From contig CP053168.1 of assembly GCA_014607495.2 (NCBI GenBank), positions 620,001-684,000 on the forward strand: DNA of 64,000 bases, written 5' to 3'. A program made the translations under genes and the position numbers. This DNA comes from Carposina sasakii (taxonomy: Eukaryota; Arthropoda; Insecta; Lepidoptera; Carposinidae). This document shows, piece by piece, positions 47,790 to 58,102 of the stretch. A model generated the notes under the pieces. The model searched no databases, had not been told where the DNA came from, and worked only from the letters and a program-made list of their open reading frames with translations. Positions within the stretch are counted from its first letter, which is position 1. Each line of letters starts with the position of its first letter.

Positions 47790-47992
47790 GAACAGTTGTA
47801 GAAGCCCGCGAAGTAATAATTACATTACTGTGACGTAATTAGACAATTTCAGCACTAAACAGATATTTGTTTCTATTCCGTCACAATCACGACAACTGTG
47901 TACTATTTCCTATTATATCTTTCGTGCTGAAATATGTCTAATTACGTCACCGTAATGTAATTATTACTTCGCGGGCTTCCACAACTGTTACG
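47790..47992. mobile_element. 203-bp foldback MITE
   Basis: GAAGCCCGCGAAGTAATAAT and its inverse near 47975 belong to arms of about 55 bp that include ACATTACTGTGACGTAATTA. Confidence 0.8.
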
Positions 47993-48154
47993 TTTCATAA
48001 AAAGGGCATATTATGCCCTTTTATTCAAACGGCAAGAAAATATTGCATATCATCGTGTTTCGTTAACGGTTCGTTACTGGTTGCATTTTGGCTTTAAAAT
48101 TTTGCGGAATAATCTCTCTTACATAACAGTCAAAATAGCCATATTTTGACGACC

Positions 48155-48235
48155 GATTACCATTTAGTAGTACTGGGTTTAAATCCCGGTAGATGCTAAC
48201 CCACGATACAAGGCTTTCTTTTATAAATTAATGAA
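48155..48235 (+). mobile_element. tRNA-like fragment
   Basis: TACTGGGTTTAAATCCCGGT resembles a B box in a SINE head. No convincing A box was identified. Confidence 0.3.
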
Positions 48236-48697
48236 AATAGCAGGGTCGAAGCTATGGTTTCCTAGGATAGCGGTAGCGTCATAGTGCCCATGCAAGAACA
48301 TTTCATAGGACGGCATCCTAAAGACGGCAGTCTTTTTGAGTGCGTACGGCCGCTATATGATGGCACGCTATCCGTGGAAACAATAGCTTAGTGGGCCTTA
48401 ACCTAAGAGGAAGGATTATACGCAGAACGCATTAGTTGCAACCGAATAAAAAGAAAGCCGGCGAAAATTGTGAGATAAAGTTTAGATAGTGTAAACTAGG
48501 GAAAGGAAACTTTGTTTTACCTATATATTAGGTTGCGACATCTGTGTAAATATTTTTAGGATTCAAATAAAAGTAGATATTTATTATAATACTACTATAT
48601 ATATTTGTTAAAGAACACTAAACTAAACTACACTATGACTAAAACTACTTATCAAATAAAAAAAATTACAATATGTCCTCACTCGCAGACACCACAT

Positions 48698-49269
48698 TTA
48701 CATATCTTTTCTCCCCCACTTTCTCTCCACTTCTGGAGCTGGGGCTGGAGGGATAGAGCTCCAGGAGCTCCACGGGCTTTCATCATTGGATGCCGGCGGG
48801 GTTGTTGACGACGACGACAACGACGGGTCTTCACTCTCGGTCTCGTCCGCTGTTGCCCGCCGCCGCCACCCACAAATTATTATTTTTTTGAACCTGTAAA
48901 ATTAGAAAATTATGTTACAGCTTATCACAATTTTTTTATTGTTGTTTTTCATTTAAAATACACTGTATTTTTTACATAAATAATTCACTATGGGTGCGCC
49001 CACCACCGGGCCCTACACCCTCCACTGACCCTCGGATCTGATAACTCATAATTGCGACAACAGGCACTTGCACTAACTACAATCGCCATGAGAAACCAGA
49101 CCCGAGCACCTAGCATGCAAGACGATACATTGCACCATTCCGAAATCAAAAACTAGATAAATAATCTACATATGTTTCGCCAACAACCGTGGCATCCTCA
49201 GGATTATAGAAATTGTAACGCCTAATACAATTTCATTTATAAATAATTACTTAATACTCACCACGACAT
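48698..49269 (-). CDS. Candidate two-exon gene for a 67-aa Ser/Pro-rich protein
   Basis: On the minus strand, ATG at 49269 is followed after eight bases by a GTGAGT donor (exon 1 49262-49269). A TTTTACAG acceptor leads to exon 2 (48893-48698). The split codon reads Trp and the frame stays open to TAA. The product starts MSWFKKIIICGWRRR and continues with an acidic, Ser-rich middle (ETESEDPSLSSSS), a PWSSWSSIPPAPAPE stretch and a basic end (ERKWGRKDM). No domain or homologue was recognised. An AATAAA lies about 115 bp downstream on the minus strand. The presumed 5' leader (about 49270-49430) is GC-rich, unlike its flanks. The intron holds repeat A. It could be a host gene, a transposon-derived exon pair or chance. 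Confidence 0.4.
48984..49235. repeat. Interspersed repeat family A, copy 2
   Basis: Same orientation as 169-505 but without its 80-bp extra block. It sits in the intron of the candidate 67-aa gene. Confidence 0.75.
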
Positions 49270-49440
49270 CTTAACTCCCTTGTTCTCGACTTTGTGTTAT
49301 GGCGCTCCAATAGACGAATTTTAGGTATTTGAGGGGGTTGAGGTAGACGTAACTGCGGGGCGCCCCCCGCAACCAGCGCAATCTGCCGCGGACGTCCTTA
49401 TTCTGTCGCCATCCGTATTCTGGTTGATTTCGGGATTAAT

Positions 49441-49822
49441 TGCCGGGATTTTAATTTCTTTCCTGTATAATCAATTTTGTGACTGGGTTGCTTACTGCGT
49501 AAATTGTAAATATAATTAAAAAATTTACAGGGTGTAGGTGACAGTCAGGCAAATACTGGAATGCTGAACAAGTACTATAGGGTTGACTGATTCCATTTCA
49601 TGTGAAGGAAACCATTCACAAATCCAAGTGTCATATGTTTACAGATTATTGTTTCACTCTATGAGATATTTGATATTTTGTTTCTACAAGGGTCAATACA
49701 CACTAGGACAACGTAGTTAATCAGTACAGCAGTGCAGATTAGGATCGACACAATTTTAATTTAAAAATTTATGTATGTACATCTTAGATGAATTAAATGT
49801 ACATACATAATATTAAGTACTA
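49441..49822. other. AT-rich intergenic sequence
   Basis: Nothing was recognised apart from a short inverted pair around TATGTACATCTTAGATG... near 49770-49805. Confidence 0.35.
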
Positions 49823-49855
49823 GCATAGAGGAATAAAATATCTTATTCCTCTATG
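49823..49855. mobile_element. Mini-palindrome, copy c (6-bp duplication GTACTA)
   Basis: GCATAGAGGAATAA to TTATTCCTCTATG, 33 bp, flanked by exact GTACTA (49817-49822 and 49856-49861). Confidence 0.75.
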
Positions 49856-49856
49856 G

Positions 49857-50607
49857 TACTACTCCGTCCGCGTGGACTACAGAAAAAACAAAATGTCGAA
49901 ATTATCCGGGATAAAAACATTTACAATTACAATTACATTTCGCGACACTGTAGCGCGTCGGGGATGTTTGCCGAAGCGCGGGTCGATTGTTTTTATTCGA
50001 CAATGCGAAAGCGGTGCACATCCTTGCTGCGCAGGGTCCGGGCCAGCTCCAACAGCATACTAAAGACATTATCGGACAGGTTTGACTGTCAGTACATCAA
50101 TCACTGCTGTATGGTTTATGTACTGACTAACAAACAAATGGTGAGGTGCTCCCTAAATGTTTAATTTTTTAATTTTAAATATTTATTGTGATTTTGATTA
50201 TTTGGTTATTATTATTATTATTCATTATTATTGTTATTAATTTGTATATGTATTAAATGTGATAATGGAATTATTTTTCTAAAATAAATTATTATTATTA
50301 TTATTAAGTAGCCTATATGTTAAGTGGGACCTGTCACAATATATTCGTGAAAATTGCATCAAAATCGGTTCAGCCGTTTCTGAGATTAGCGTGCACAAAC
50401 GCACAGACAGACAAAAATTTCAAAAATCATTGTTTTGGGTACTGCTTTCATCTATTTAGAATACTTTTTCTATTTAGAATAATTAGGTATTCTAAATCGA
50501 TTATTGCATTGCGTTGATAAAGGTCTCCTATAATATTTTTTCTCATATATCTTCGATGTACCTACATACAGACAGTGACCCGTTACATTTTTATTATATG
50601 TATAGAT
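49857..50607 (+). repeat. RTE-like dispersed repeat C, split by a LINE fragment
   Basis: Left part 49857-49918 (CTCCGTCCGCGTGGACTACA to CCGGGATAAAAA) and right part 50308-50607 (GTAGCCTATATGTTAAGTGG to TTACATTTTTATTATATGTA) join seamlessly once the insert is removed. Confidence 0.8.
49919..50307 (+). mobile_element. 5'-truncated non-LTR retrotransposon end, nested
   Basis: Encodes a LINE-like C-terminus (CTSLLRRVRASSNSILKTLS and FDCQYINHCC) and ends in (ATT)n. It sits inside repeat C. The exact clade was not resolved. Confidence 0.55.
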
Positions 50608-50689
50608 TTTCTTTGAATCTATACGTATCTAGTCCACAGATCTAATATCTACGGTTTTATTCAATTGAGAGCTATCCAATAAAACGCAA

Positions 50690-50770
50690 AAATATTTTTT
50701 AGCCAACCGAGTATCGGGATTTGAACACAGGAAAGAAGCGTCACTCATCACTTGATACTGCATCATAATA
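50690..50770 (-). mobile_element. tRNA-like SINE remnant
   Basis: ATCGGGATTTGAACACAGGA is a B-box-like block on the minus strand. Confidence 0.3.
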
Positions 50771-50802
50771 TCGTTTAATTTAGCTTAAAGTATTCTACAT
50801 AC

Positions 50803-51040
50803 AAGGCTGTGTTCTCGAAATGGGGTACCTAGCCAGTACTGCATGATCATAAGGGAGGTCCTAAGGCCATATTTCCTCAAGTCTGTATATCATAGCGGGT
50901 ACAGATGTCACTCAGTGACAATTTGCTAGGTTATCGCCTGCGAGTAGGTACACCCCTGAGCTCCTTAGTCGACTCTTACGACACGCACGGAGGACGTATT
51001 CTAGTCTTGAGCTGATGTATTCGAATTACATATTTCGAAT
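50803..51040 (+). repeat. Dispersed repeat V, best copy
   Basis: GGCTGTGTTCTCGAAATGGG, GTGACAATTTGCTAGGTTAT and CTTAGTCGACTCTTACGACA. Fragments recur at about 3008, 15746, 21835, 23908, 37990 and 40006. Confidence 0.7.
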
Positions 51041-51305
51041 CAGCACAGGTAGGTACCTATTGTATGAAATATTAAAACTAAACAAAAAAGTTGTGAATAA
51101 GTTATTTTATTTATTAGCCTCTCTGCTTTTATTTTAGTATCTAACTCGTGTTCTTGATCTCGTAATGCGATAGCAAAGATAATATCACCAGCGACATCTT
51201 TTGACATGATCTAGGAGCTACATCCCAGATTTCCTCAAGTCTTCATACCACAAAAAGGAAGGATATAAGCATGTAAAATACACAATAAACAATATTTCTT
51301 AACAG

Positions 51306-51311
51306 TTTATT
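51306..51311 (-). promoter_or_regulatory. mRpL45 polyadenylation signal
   Basis: TTTATT on the plus strand, which is AATAAA on the minus strand, lies about 40 bp downstream of the mL45 stop codon. Confidence 0.5.
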
Positions 51312-51350
51312 TAATAATAAAATCTACATTGATCTTTAATAGGTTAATTA

Positions 51351-54300
51351 CTACTTTGCTTCAATGGCTTGCACCGCATCAGCTTCTGGTGCTTCCGTCT
51401 TCACAACTTCTTCAATCCTTATTTTAGTCAATTTAGATGGCTCCTTAGGTGGAGTCCAATCTGGTATAATTTTATCGTGCAATCTCCATGTACCATAAAG
51501 ATTTGCAAGATGTTTTTCGAAGACGATATACTCAAGTACATCTTTTGCTAGGATTTCACTGCCATGTATTAATCTACCAAACCTGTCATATACAGTCAGC
51601 TGTTGACGGGTGTGGAATCTAACTGTAACCTGAAAAAAGATATTATTATCCACTGGTTCTTCTATCTAAACGTTTTCTGAGAAACTTATTTTTTGATCCA
51701 ACTAAAAAGAAACATTAAATATATTACTATTTACTTTTACATAATGGCTAACCTGTCCATAAACATTAGATTTGTCAATAACATCTGTACACCGGGCATG
51801 CACCAATCGGGGAGGCTCCAGGGAGTCCAGAAACTTCCACCGGATAGTCTTCTGGTGGGTATTGTGCCTGAACTCAGGATATGCCTTCTCTGTCACATAT
51901 GTACGTAATGCATGCCTATCCTTATTAACTAAACTTTCATGTGCTTTGACATAAATATCCTGGGCTTTAATTACAAACTCTTTTACATTAAAATCTTCTT
52001 CAAAGGATTTTATTTTGCGTATGGCCATCATTGACTTGGATTTTTTCTCTAGTAGCTCATAGGTTTGTTTGACTTTGGCTGGAGATGTGATGGATGCTTT
52101 ACCATCACCCTCTGGTGGAACATATGGCTCAAATATACCTCCTGAAACAAATTACATAAAAATAAGGTTTTTTTTACAATTAGCTAGGTAAAGACATAGA
52201 TCTGCACTAGTGTATAGAACCGGGAAATCCCGGTACCGAAATTCCCGGGAATTCCCGGGATTTAGAAGCGGTAAAAGAACCGGGAATTAAAATACAAGAA
52301 CCGGGATTTTCGGTACTTTCGGGAATTATTGAAATCGTAAATTGACATCATAAAAAATTCGTATAAAACCCTTTTTTAAAATATTAGTTGTAATTTATAG
52401 TTTATACACACAAATCCGTATACATATATGGTAATACACGTGAGCGGTTCAGGAGCGGAGCGGCCACTTTCCCGCCCAAATAGTAACGAAATGTGCAATA
52501 AGGTTGTATAACCTACTACTAAAACGTACTAGTCCCCCGCCATCAACAACAAGCCAACATTCACACGCTTATCAGGTTATTGAAATAGAAGAGGACTTAG
52601 AATCCGCAGTAGAAAGATCTTACGAAGAGCGACGAACTAAATTCAGAACTCCAGAAGATTAAGAAGGAACGTGTTAGATCAACGAAGAATGACGACCTTG
52701 AAACAAATATAAATATAAATAATATAATATAAATATAATATAAATATTCAGACACTTCACAACACATTGACCTAGTCCCACACTAAGATCCCTAAGGTCT
52801 TGTGTCATGGGTACTAAGCAACGGTATATAAATACATAGATAAGTATATAAACATCCATGACTCGGAAACAAACATCGATGTTCATCACATCAATGTTTG
52901 CACCTACCAGGATTCGAACCCAGGACCTATGGCGTCGCAGGTCGGGCCACTACCAACTACACCAATCGGCCGTCAAATCGAGATGAGTCGAGATGGCAAA
53001 AAGACCAAATAGTTCCACTTTATCTGTGAAGGCGTAGGGCTCTTGCCACCCCAGCGTTGGCAAGAGCCCGGCGGATGATATCTAATACTAGCATGACGTG
53101 GGATGCGACCGGCACTCCTGGCACATGAGAGGTCATGGTGTCCGAGTTGATCGACGGCGTCGCCACATCGGCATCGCACGATATTGCACGGCGCACCAAA
53201 GCGTAGGCGTGTGGCAATGCAGAAAGTGGTCCGGTCCAAAAGTGTACCGACATTGGCTGACGGCAGTGCCTGTAACCAAAGGCCCGACTCCCACTCGCCC
53301 AAGGCTGTAAGGCGGGCATGCTCTGCGGTACTGGTTGACGTATTTAATAGGTTTTTCCGTACCAATTCACAAAGCGGCCCGTCCCACAATCTCTGCGACG
53401 ATTCAAATCCGTTTGGGCAGATCGCCTTCCAGGCGGTTTTGGCATCAGCCATATGTGCAATGTCGACCTGGCTTTGGCTGTTTAAAATTTTGATGACTAG
53501 TGGGAGAGTGCTATGGGCTGAAGCCAAAAGGCTGGGAGTGCTACACTAGTAATTTTGCGTACACCCAGATCTCCAAACCTTATCGGTAGGGAGGCTTGGG
53601 CCCAGGAACGATCATCTAAGCTGATATTGATAATCGAGGAGAGGGTCTGCTTGGTCTAAACGAAGAAGAAGATCCTGAAATTTCTAGATTTGACTGCAGC
53701 GAAGGTAGTACATAAATCTGGGGCAAAAAGGCAATGGCGTATTATATAGTAGGCCATGTGCGTATTAATTTTGAAAAGGCGACCTGAAGTGCTGACAAAA
53801 TTTTGAATTTGTTCATCCACGAAAGTATCGACTCGTCTAAGATGGGCGAGCCCAAAAGGCGAAAAGAGCTTTTATCCACAACAGACAAATTTGGAGCCAA
53901 TAGGTTGAAAGCAGAAATTATTTCGTTACGGGATGGGGTGGAAGCATATAACTCACATTTTCCCGTGTTAAGCTCAAGCCCTATTAATTTTAATTCCTGC
54001 TTCAGGAGTTTAAGATGCCCTAGGACAGAGCTCGCTTCGCCTCCTAGGGTGCCATCGTCTAGATACCACACGTTTAATTTTGATTGCAGCTTCTCGATTA
54101 TCGGGTGAATAGCTAGGCTAAATTGGAATAAGTTAATTATTATAGCTAATGTTGATGCCCGATGATGATGATTGATCTCATTCAATGACAGACTGAATTT
54201 ATCTAGATTGTAAGTATTGTATTGATATTAAGTTTGGCTGTAGCTAAAAGCTGATTACTACTCAAATAAAACATTCTTTTATGATTTTTATTTGTAGTTT

Positions 54301-55441
54301 TATTTTTGAGACCGTCACAATTTAAATTTATCAATTAGCATCATATTATGTATGGTTGAAAAAAAAAACCGAAAGTACCGAAAATCCCGGGAATTCCCGG
54401 TTCCAGCATGGTCCGGTACCGAAAATCCCGGTTCCTTGAAACATATCCGGTTCTCTATACCCTAATCTGCACTCCAATAGTCTTGCACATAGTGGGGACC
54501 ATCGCTGGGTGTATCATGTTGTTGGGTCGGCGATGGTATCCTCCATGTGTATCCCACACCATATTAAAGTTCTCTAAAAAGGGCCTCTACATCTTGACCA
54601 TGGCCCGATCCACGCCTCTCAAAGGACCGGGACTCTGTAGTCCCGAGAACTTCAAGAGATAATAATAATGGTGAAATGGGAAAAGGGTTATGTGTAGGTT
54701 TGTTATTATTGGGTTGGGCATAGAGGAATACCTCTATGGGTTGGGTTAACAAAATAACTGCTAATCATAGCTTAGTTCTTCATATTTAACAGTGAAAGGA
54801 TTTCATTGGACTATGCCACAATCACAACACTTTGGTATTACCTGTAGCAGAGATATAAAATGACCGTTCAATCCATGGTCTAGGAGGCAAAAGCCCTCTT
54901 TCCTTCATTTTTTGGCGTATCTTTTCCTTGGGCAATTCATTGACATCTTCATTGAAATCTGGTATATCTATCTTCATGTATTTCTCGCGACGTAGTTTTT
55001 TGAACTTGGGATCATAATGTTTAGTGGTGGTGGTACGTATTTGCTGGTTCAACAATATTGCTGGGCCTAAATGTAAATAGTTCATCTGAAATAATTATAC
55101 AACCTATAACATTACGAAAGAAAAGAAAGAAAGAAATTATTTATTCAGCATTCAAAAATGTTTCACAATACAGCCATACCGAAAAACATAATTATGCTGA
55201 AATGGACCCAGCTCAGCATACAGCTGCAGAACAAAACAGATGGCCTGCAGCGCTGGTTTTACTCAGGTACTTATTATTTTTATTCCAACTAGTGAGGAAA
55301 ATGGATTGGAATTTGTAAACATAATATAATATTTACAGTTTTTACTATAAGATTGATCCTAGAGCTTTTTAAACCTAATATATATAAGTTTACGTACATA
55401 GTGAAATGCAAACAAACCTTTGTTAAAATCGAATTAGCCAT
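51351..55441 (-). CDS. mRpL45: Mitochondrial ribosomal protein mL45
   Basis: This is a protein of the large mitoribosomal subunit near the peptide exit tunnel, with a Tim44-like fold that helps tether the ribosome to the inner membrane (family knowledge). Four exons on the minus strand, 55441-55418, 55085-54842, 52141-51753 and 51629-51351, join in phase and encode 311 aa. Residues 1-25 ([20 protein letters not shown]) look like a mitochondrial targeting segment. Family hallmarks are [90 protein letters not shown] and [20 protein letters not shown]. The length and the C-terminal tail fit the family. Exon 1 has only eight codons. Intron 2 (2.7 kb) has been expanded by a hAT-like element at 52208-54464. 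An AATAAA lies 40 bp past the stop. Confidence 0.95.
52700..52975 (-). mobile_element. tRNA-derived SINE
   Basis: On the minus strand, TTGGTGTAGTTGGTAGTGGC (A box) and GGGTTCGAATCCTGG (B box) head the repeat. A body with CATGGATGTTTATATAC follows. Confidence 0.8.
53010..54190 (-). pseudogene. Reverse-transcriptase relic with YLDD motif
   Basis: From the right, the minus strand reads [28 protein letters not shown] (catalytic YxDD), [14 protein letters not shown] and [13 protein letters not shown], then through shifted frames [20 protein letters not shown] and ALPAF. It continues with [20 protein letters not shown] and a cysteine/histidine block ([17 protein letters not shown]). Frameshifts and stops break it. 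The N-terminal palm and any endonuclease are missing. The RT class was not resolved. Confidence 0.7.
54718..54738. mobile_element. Mini-palindrome, copy d (6-bp duplication GGTTGG)
   Basis: GCATAGAGGAATACCTCTATG, 21 bp, flanked by GGTTGG on both sides (54712-54717 and 54739-54744). It lies in mRpL45 intron 2. Confidence 0.7.
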
Positions 55442-55589
55442 TTTGTTCAATTTACCACTTTACCAATAGTATTTATTGATAAAATAGCCAAGCCTTAACA
55501 ATAGAAGAATAACTGTATCAGTGGTTTTGTGGTTTTTATTTTAATTTGTTGTTAAAAAACCTAACCTAAAAATAGTTTTTTTGTTTGTT

Positions 55590-55975
55590 TAGTTTATCCA
55601 GAAAGAAAGGCAAGGGGAACTAAGCCCATACAGCCATTGTCTTTAGTAAATGATTTCTGAATTTATGATGGATGATATTGATGATGATGAATGGAAAAGT
55701 CGGGAAAATCCTCATGAATGGGTGTAAAATTAGTATCAAAAAGAATTGCAGAAACAACTTACATGGGCCCATGAAGAGATCGTATTCCGGTTAGTTTTAC
55801 TCAGCTTACCTGCGTATTAAACCATGGACACGCACTAGATTCACATCACAAGTAATTAAAATATAACTTATCTACCAGAAAATATCACTTTACGGACACA
55901 TGCAATCCATTTATAAATTAATTTTAATTTTCACAAGAAAATTACACCCTTCCAACTTTTCCCGCAAAACCTCCG
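55590..55975 (+). repeat. Repeat O, single-copy form
   Basis: GGCAAGGGGAACTAAGCCCA, GATGATGAATGGAAAAGTCG and CGCACTAGATTCACATCACA match the right arm and flank of the 29815-30440 structure. Confidence 0.8.
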
Positions 55976-56179
55976 CTCTGTTCTGCCCCCCTAGCATGAC
56001 CACCAGAAGCGTAGCGTGCCTCGGCGGGGCCCCGTATAAAAATTTGTTTGGGGGCCCTTAGAAAAGTAAAAAATGTCTCACAAAAGAAAAAGATTGCATA
56101 AAATTAAAATAAATATTTATTTATCGCAGGTAATTATGATCTGTCACTTTTCCCAAATTTTTTACAAGTAATTCAAATT

Positions 56180-57285
56180 AAATATACACTCTCTTTACCT
56201 TTTTTTCGGTAAACTGATTTATTAAATCATTCATAGCTAGAGCCGCTAACTCTTATACACAGATCAGCGGGACGGTGGGGTTAAATATGCGGGACTAGAG
56301 CAAGAACAACGGGACACACCTACAAATTGCCAATTTTTTTTTCATTTTTTTATAGAGCAATAAATATTTCGTGATATTCTATTGGAAATTAAGGTCTAAT
56401 TTTACTGTAACCAGTGGCGCTTCAGATATATATTTGTATTTAGCCAGCCGATAGTATACCTACTTTGTTAGGTACTTACTCATAGTCTTTTAGAATAAAT
56501 ATGAAAACGCGAGCCGAGCGAGCACGAAATTTTTGCACTTTTTTCTAATAACAAATTTTTGTTTTTTTTTTTTTAATAATAACACCTAAAATTGTAATTA
56601 TAAAATAAATATCTTCTTCAAATAATATTCTCAGTTTTGTGGTAGAAGTATAACGCGAGCGGAGCGAGCGCTAAATTTTATTAAAGTGGTGATTGTGTAT
56701 TTTTCTAATAATTCTGTAATACATTTCTTTATCCGTTTCAATTCTCTTTGTCTTGCTAGAATTGTACATTATTATAAATATATAAATATACACTCTCTTT
56801 ACCTTTTTTTCGGTAAACTGATTTATTAAATCATTCATAGCTAGGGCCGCTAACTCTTATACACAGATCAGCGGGACGGTGGGGTTAAATATGCGGGACT
56901 AGAGCAAGAACAACGGGACACACCTACAAATTGCCAATTTTTTTTTCATTTTTTTATAGAGCAATAAATATTTCGTGATATTCTATTGGAAATTAAGGTC
57001 TAATTTTACTGTAACCAGTGGCGCTTCAGATATATATTTGTATTTAGCCAGCCGATAGTATACCTACTTTGTTAGGTACTTACTCATAGTCTTTTAGAAT
57101 AAATATGAAAACGCGAGCCGAGCGAGCGCGAAATTTTTGCACTTTTTTCTAATAACAAATTTTTGTTTTTTTTTTTTTAATAATAACACCTAAAATTGTA
57201 ATTATAAAATAAATATCTTCTTCAAATTAATATTCTCCGTTTTGTGGTAGAAGTATAACGCGAGCGGAGCGAGCGCTAAATTTTT
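56180..57285. repeat. 500-bp direct duplication with a 104-bp spacer
   Basis: 56180-56679 and 56784-57285 are nearly identical (AAATATACACTCTCTTTACC to CGAGCGGAGCGAGCGCTAAA). About 97 bases at the junction (56677-56773) match 58664-58758 with about one difference. Confidence 0.9.
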
Positions 57286-57649
57286 TCACTTTATTCCAAT
57301 AACAACTTAAATTGAAATGATAAAATAAATACCTCATTCATATCATACTCTCAGTTTTTTAGTACAGCATAGTAACAATAATTTTTATCGAAATTTCGAA
57401 ATTTTTACGCAAGTAGTTAAAAGTTAAGTAGTGTATATATATCTATATTTTCTATCATCTGATTGTCTTAAATGTAAATAGAATCTGCCTATGAAAAATC
57501 AAAATTCTAGATTTATGTATCACGTGCTATCCGCGATAATAATCTGAAGAAGGGTTTTTCTATCAACTAGGGAGGAGTCACCTGAAAGCGGGACATTTGG
57601 CGTCCCACAGGTACTTAAAATGGGACGCGTTATTTAGGCTCTGACTTTA

Positions 57650-57860
57650 TTTATAGCTGATGATGAATTTAGTTTTTCTAAAGTTTCTGCCTCTATGGAC
57701 AATAGTGACAAGTCTGACAGGCGTTCCTGTCCCATCGTAGCTCTTAGGTAATTTTTTATCACTTTTAATTTTGAAAAAACGTCTTTCAGCAGTTGCGGTT
57801 GTAACTGGAAGGGTCAAGAATAATTTGAATTTTGAATTATGTACATCGATTTTTGTGGAA
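57650..57860 (-). pseudogene. hAT transposase C-terminal dimerisation domain fragment
   Basis: LTLPVTTATAER, a frameshift, then KVIKNYLRATMGQERLSDLS and LLSIEAETLEKL match the ZMYM/hAT dimerisation block. The catalytic core was not found nearby. Confidence 0.75.
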
Positions 57861-58102
57861 TTCGTCCGTTGCAGTAAATGACTTAAACGGGGAAATTCTG
57901 CATCCCGCGATAACAGATTTACGGTGTTGCCATTTTTTTTAACGCACGCTTTACGCGTTAAAGAAAGAAAACTCTTTTTTTGACTTTTATTATTTGTGAA
58001 AAAAAAAATCGAAGGAGTTTATTAATTTTTTTCACACGCAATTTGGGGGCCCCGTATAATTGATACGGCAGATACGGCGGTAGCTACGCCCCTGATGACC
58101 AC

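Larger units (their letters stand above)
52208..54464. mobile_element. 2.26-kb hAT-like element in mRpL45 intron 2, 8-bp duplication ATCTGCAC
   Basis: Left end TAGTGTATAGAACCGGG and right end (read inward) TAGGGTATAGAGAACCGG are inverse partners and fit the YARNG start of hAT elements. ATCTGCAC flanks both ends exactly (52200-52207, 54465-54472). Subterminal ACCGGGATTTTCGGTAC blocks recur in both arms. A short plus-strand reading near 52530-52660 ([20 protein letters not shown]) could be a transposase remnant. The interior carries a SINE and a reverse-transcriptase relic. Confidence 0.85.
56004..58094 (-). mobile_element. 2.09-kb hAT element with transposase C-terminus, 8-bp duplication ATGACCAC
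   Basis: TIRs CAGAAGCGTAGC and GCTACGCCCCTG, followed inward by a shared GGGGCCCCGTATA block, are flanked by exact ATGACCAC (55996-56003, 58095-58102). The minus strand at about 57860-57650 encodes the hAT C-terminal dimerisation region. The interior also holds a second, TAGAGCC-type hAT-related sequence and a 500-bp tandem duplication. Confidence 0.88.

Noticed and set aside
53184..54108. Plus-strand frames of 121 and 101 codons
   Set aside because: They are antisense shadows of the reverse-transcriptase relic on the minus strand.
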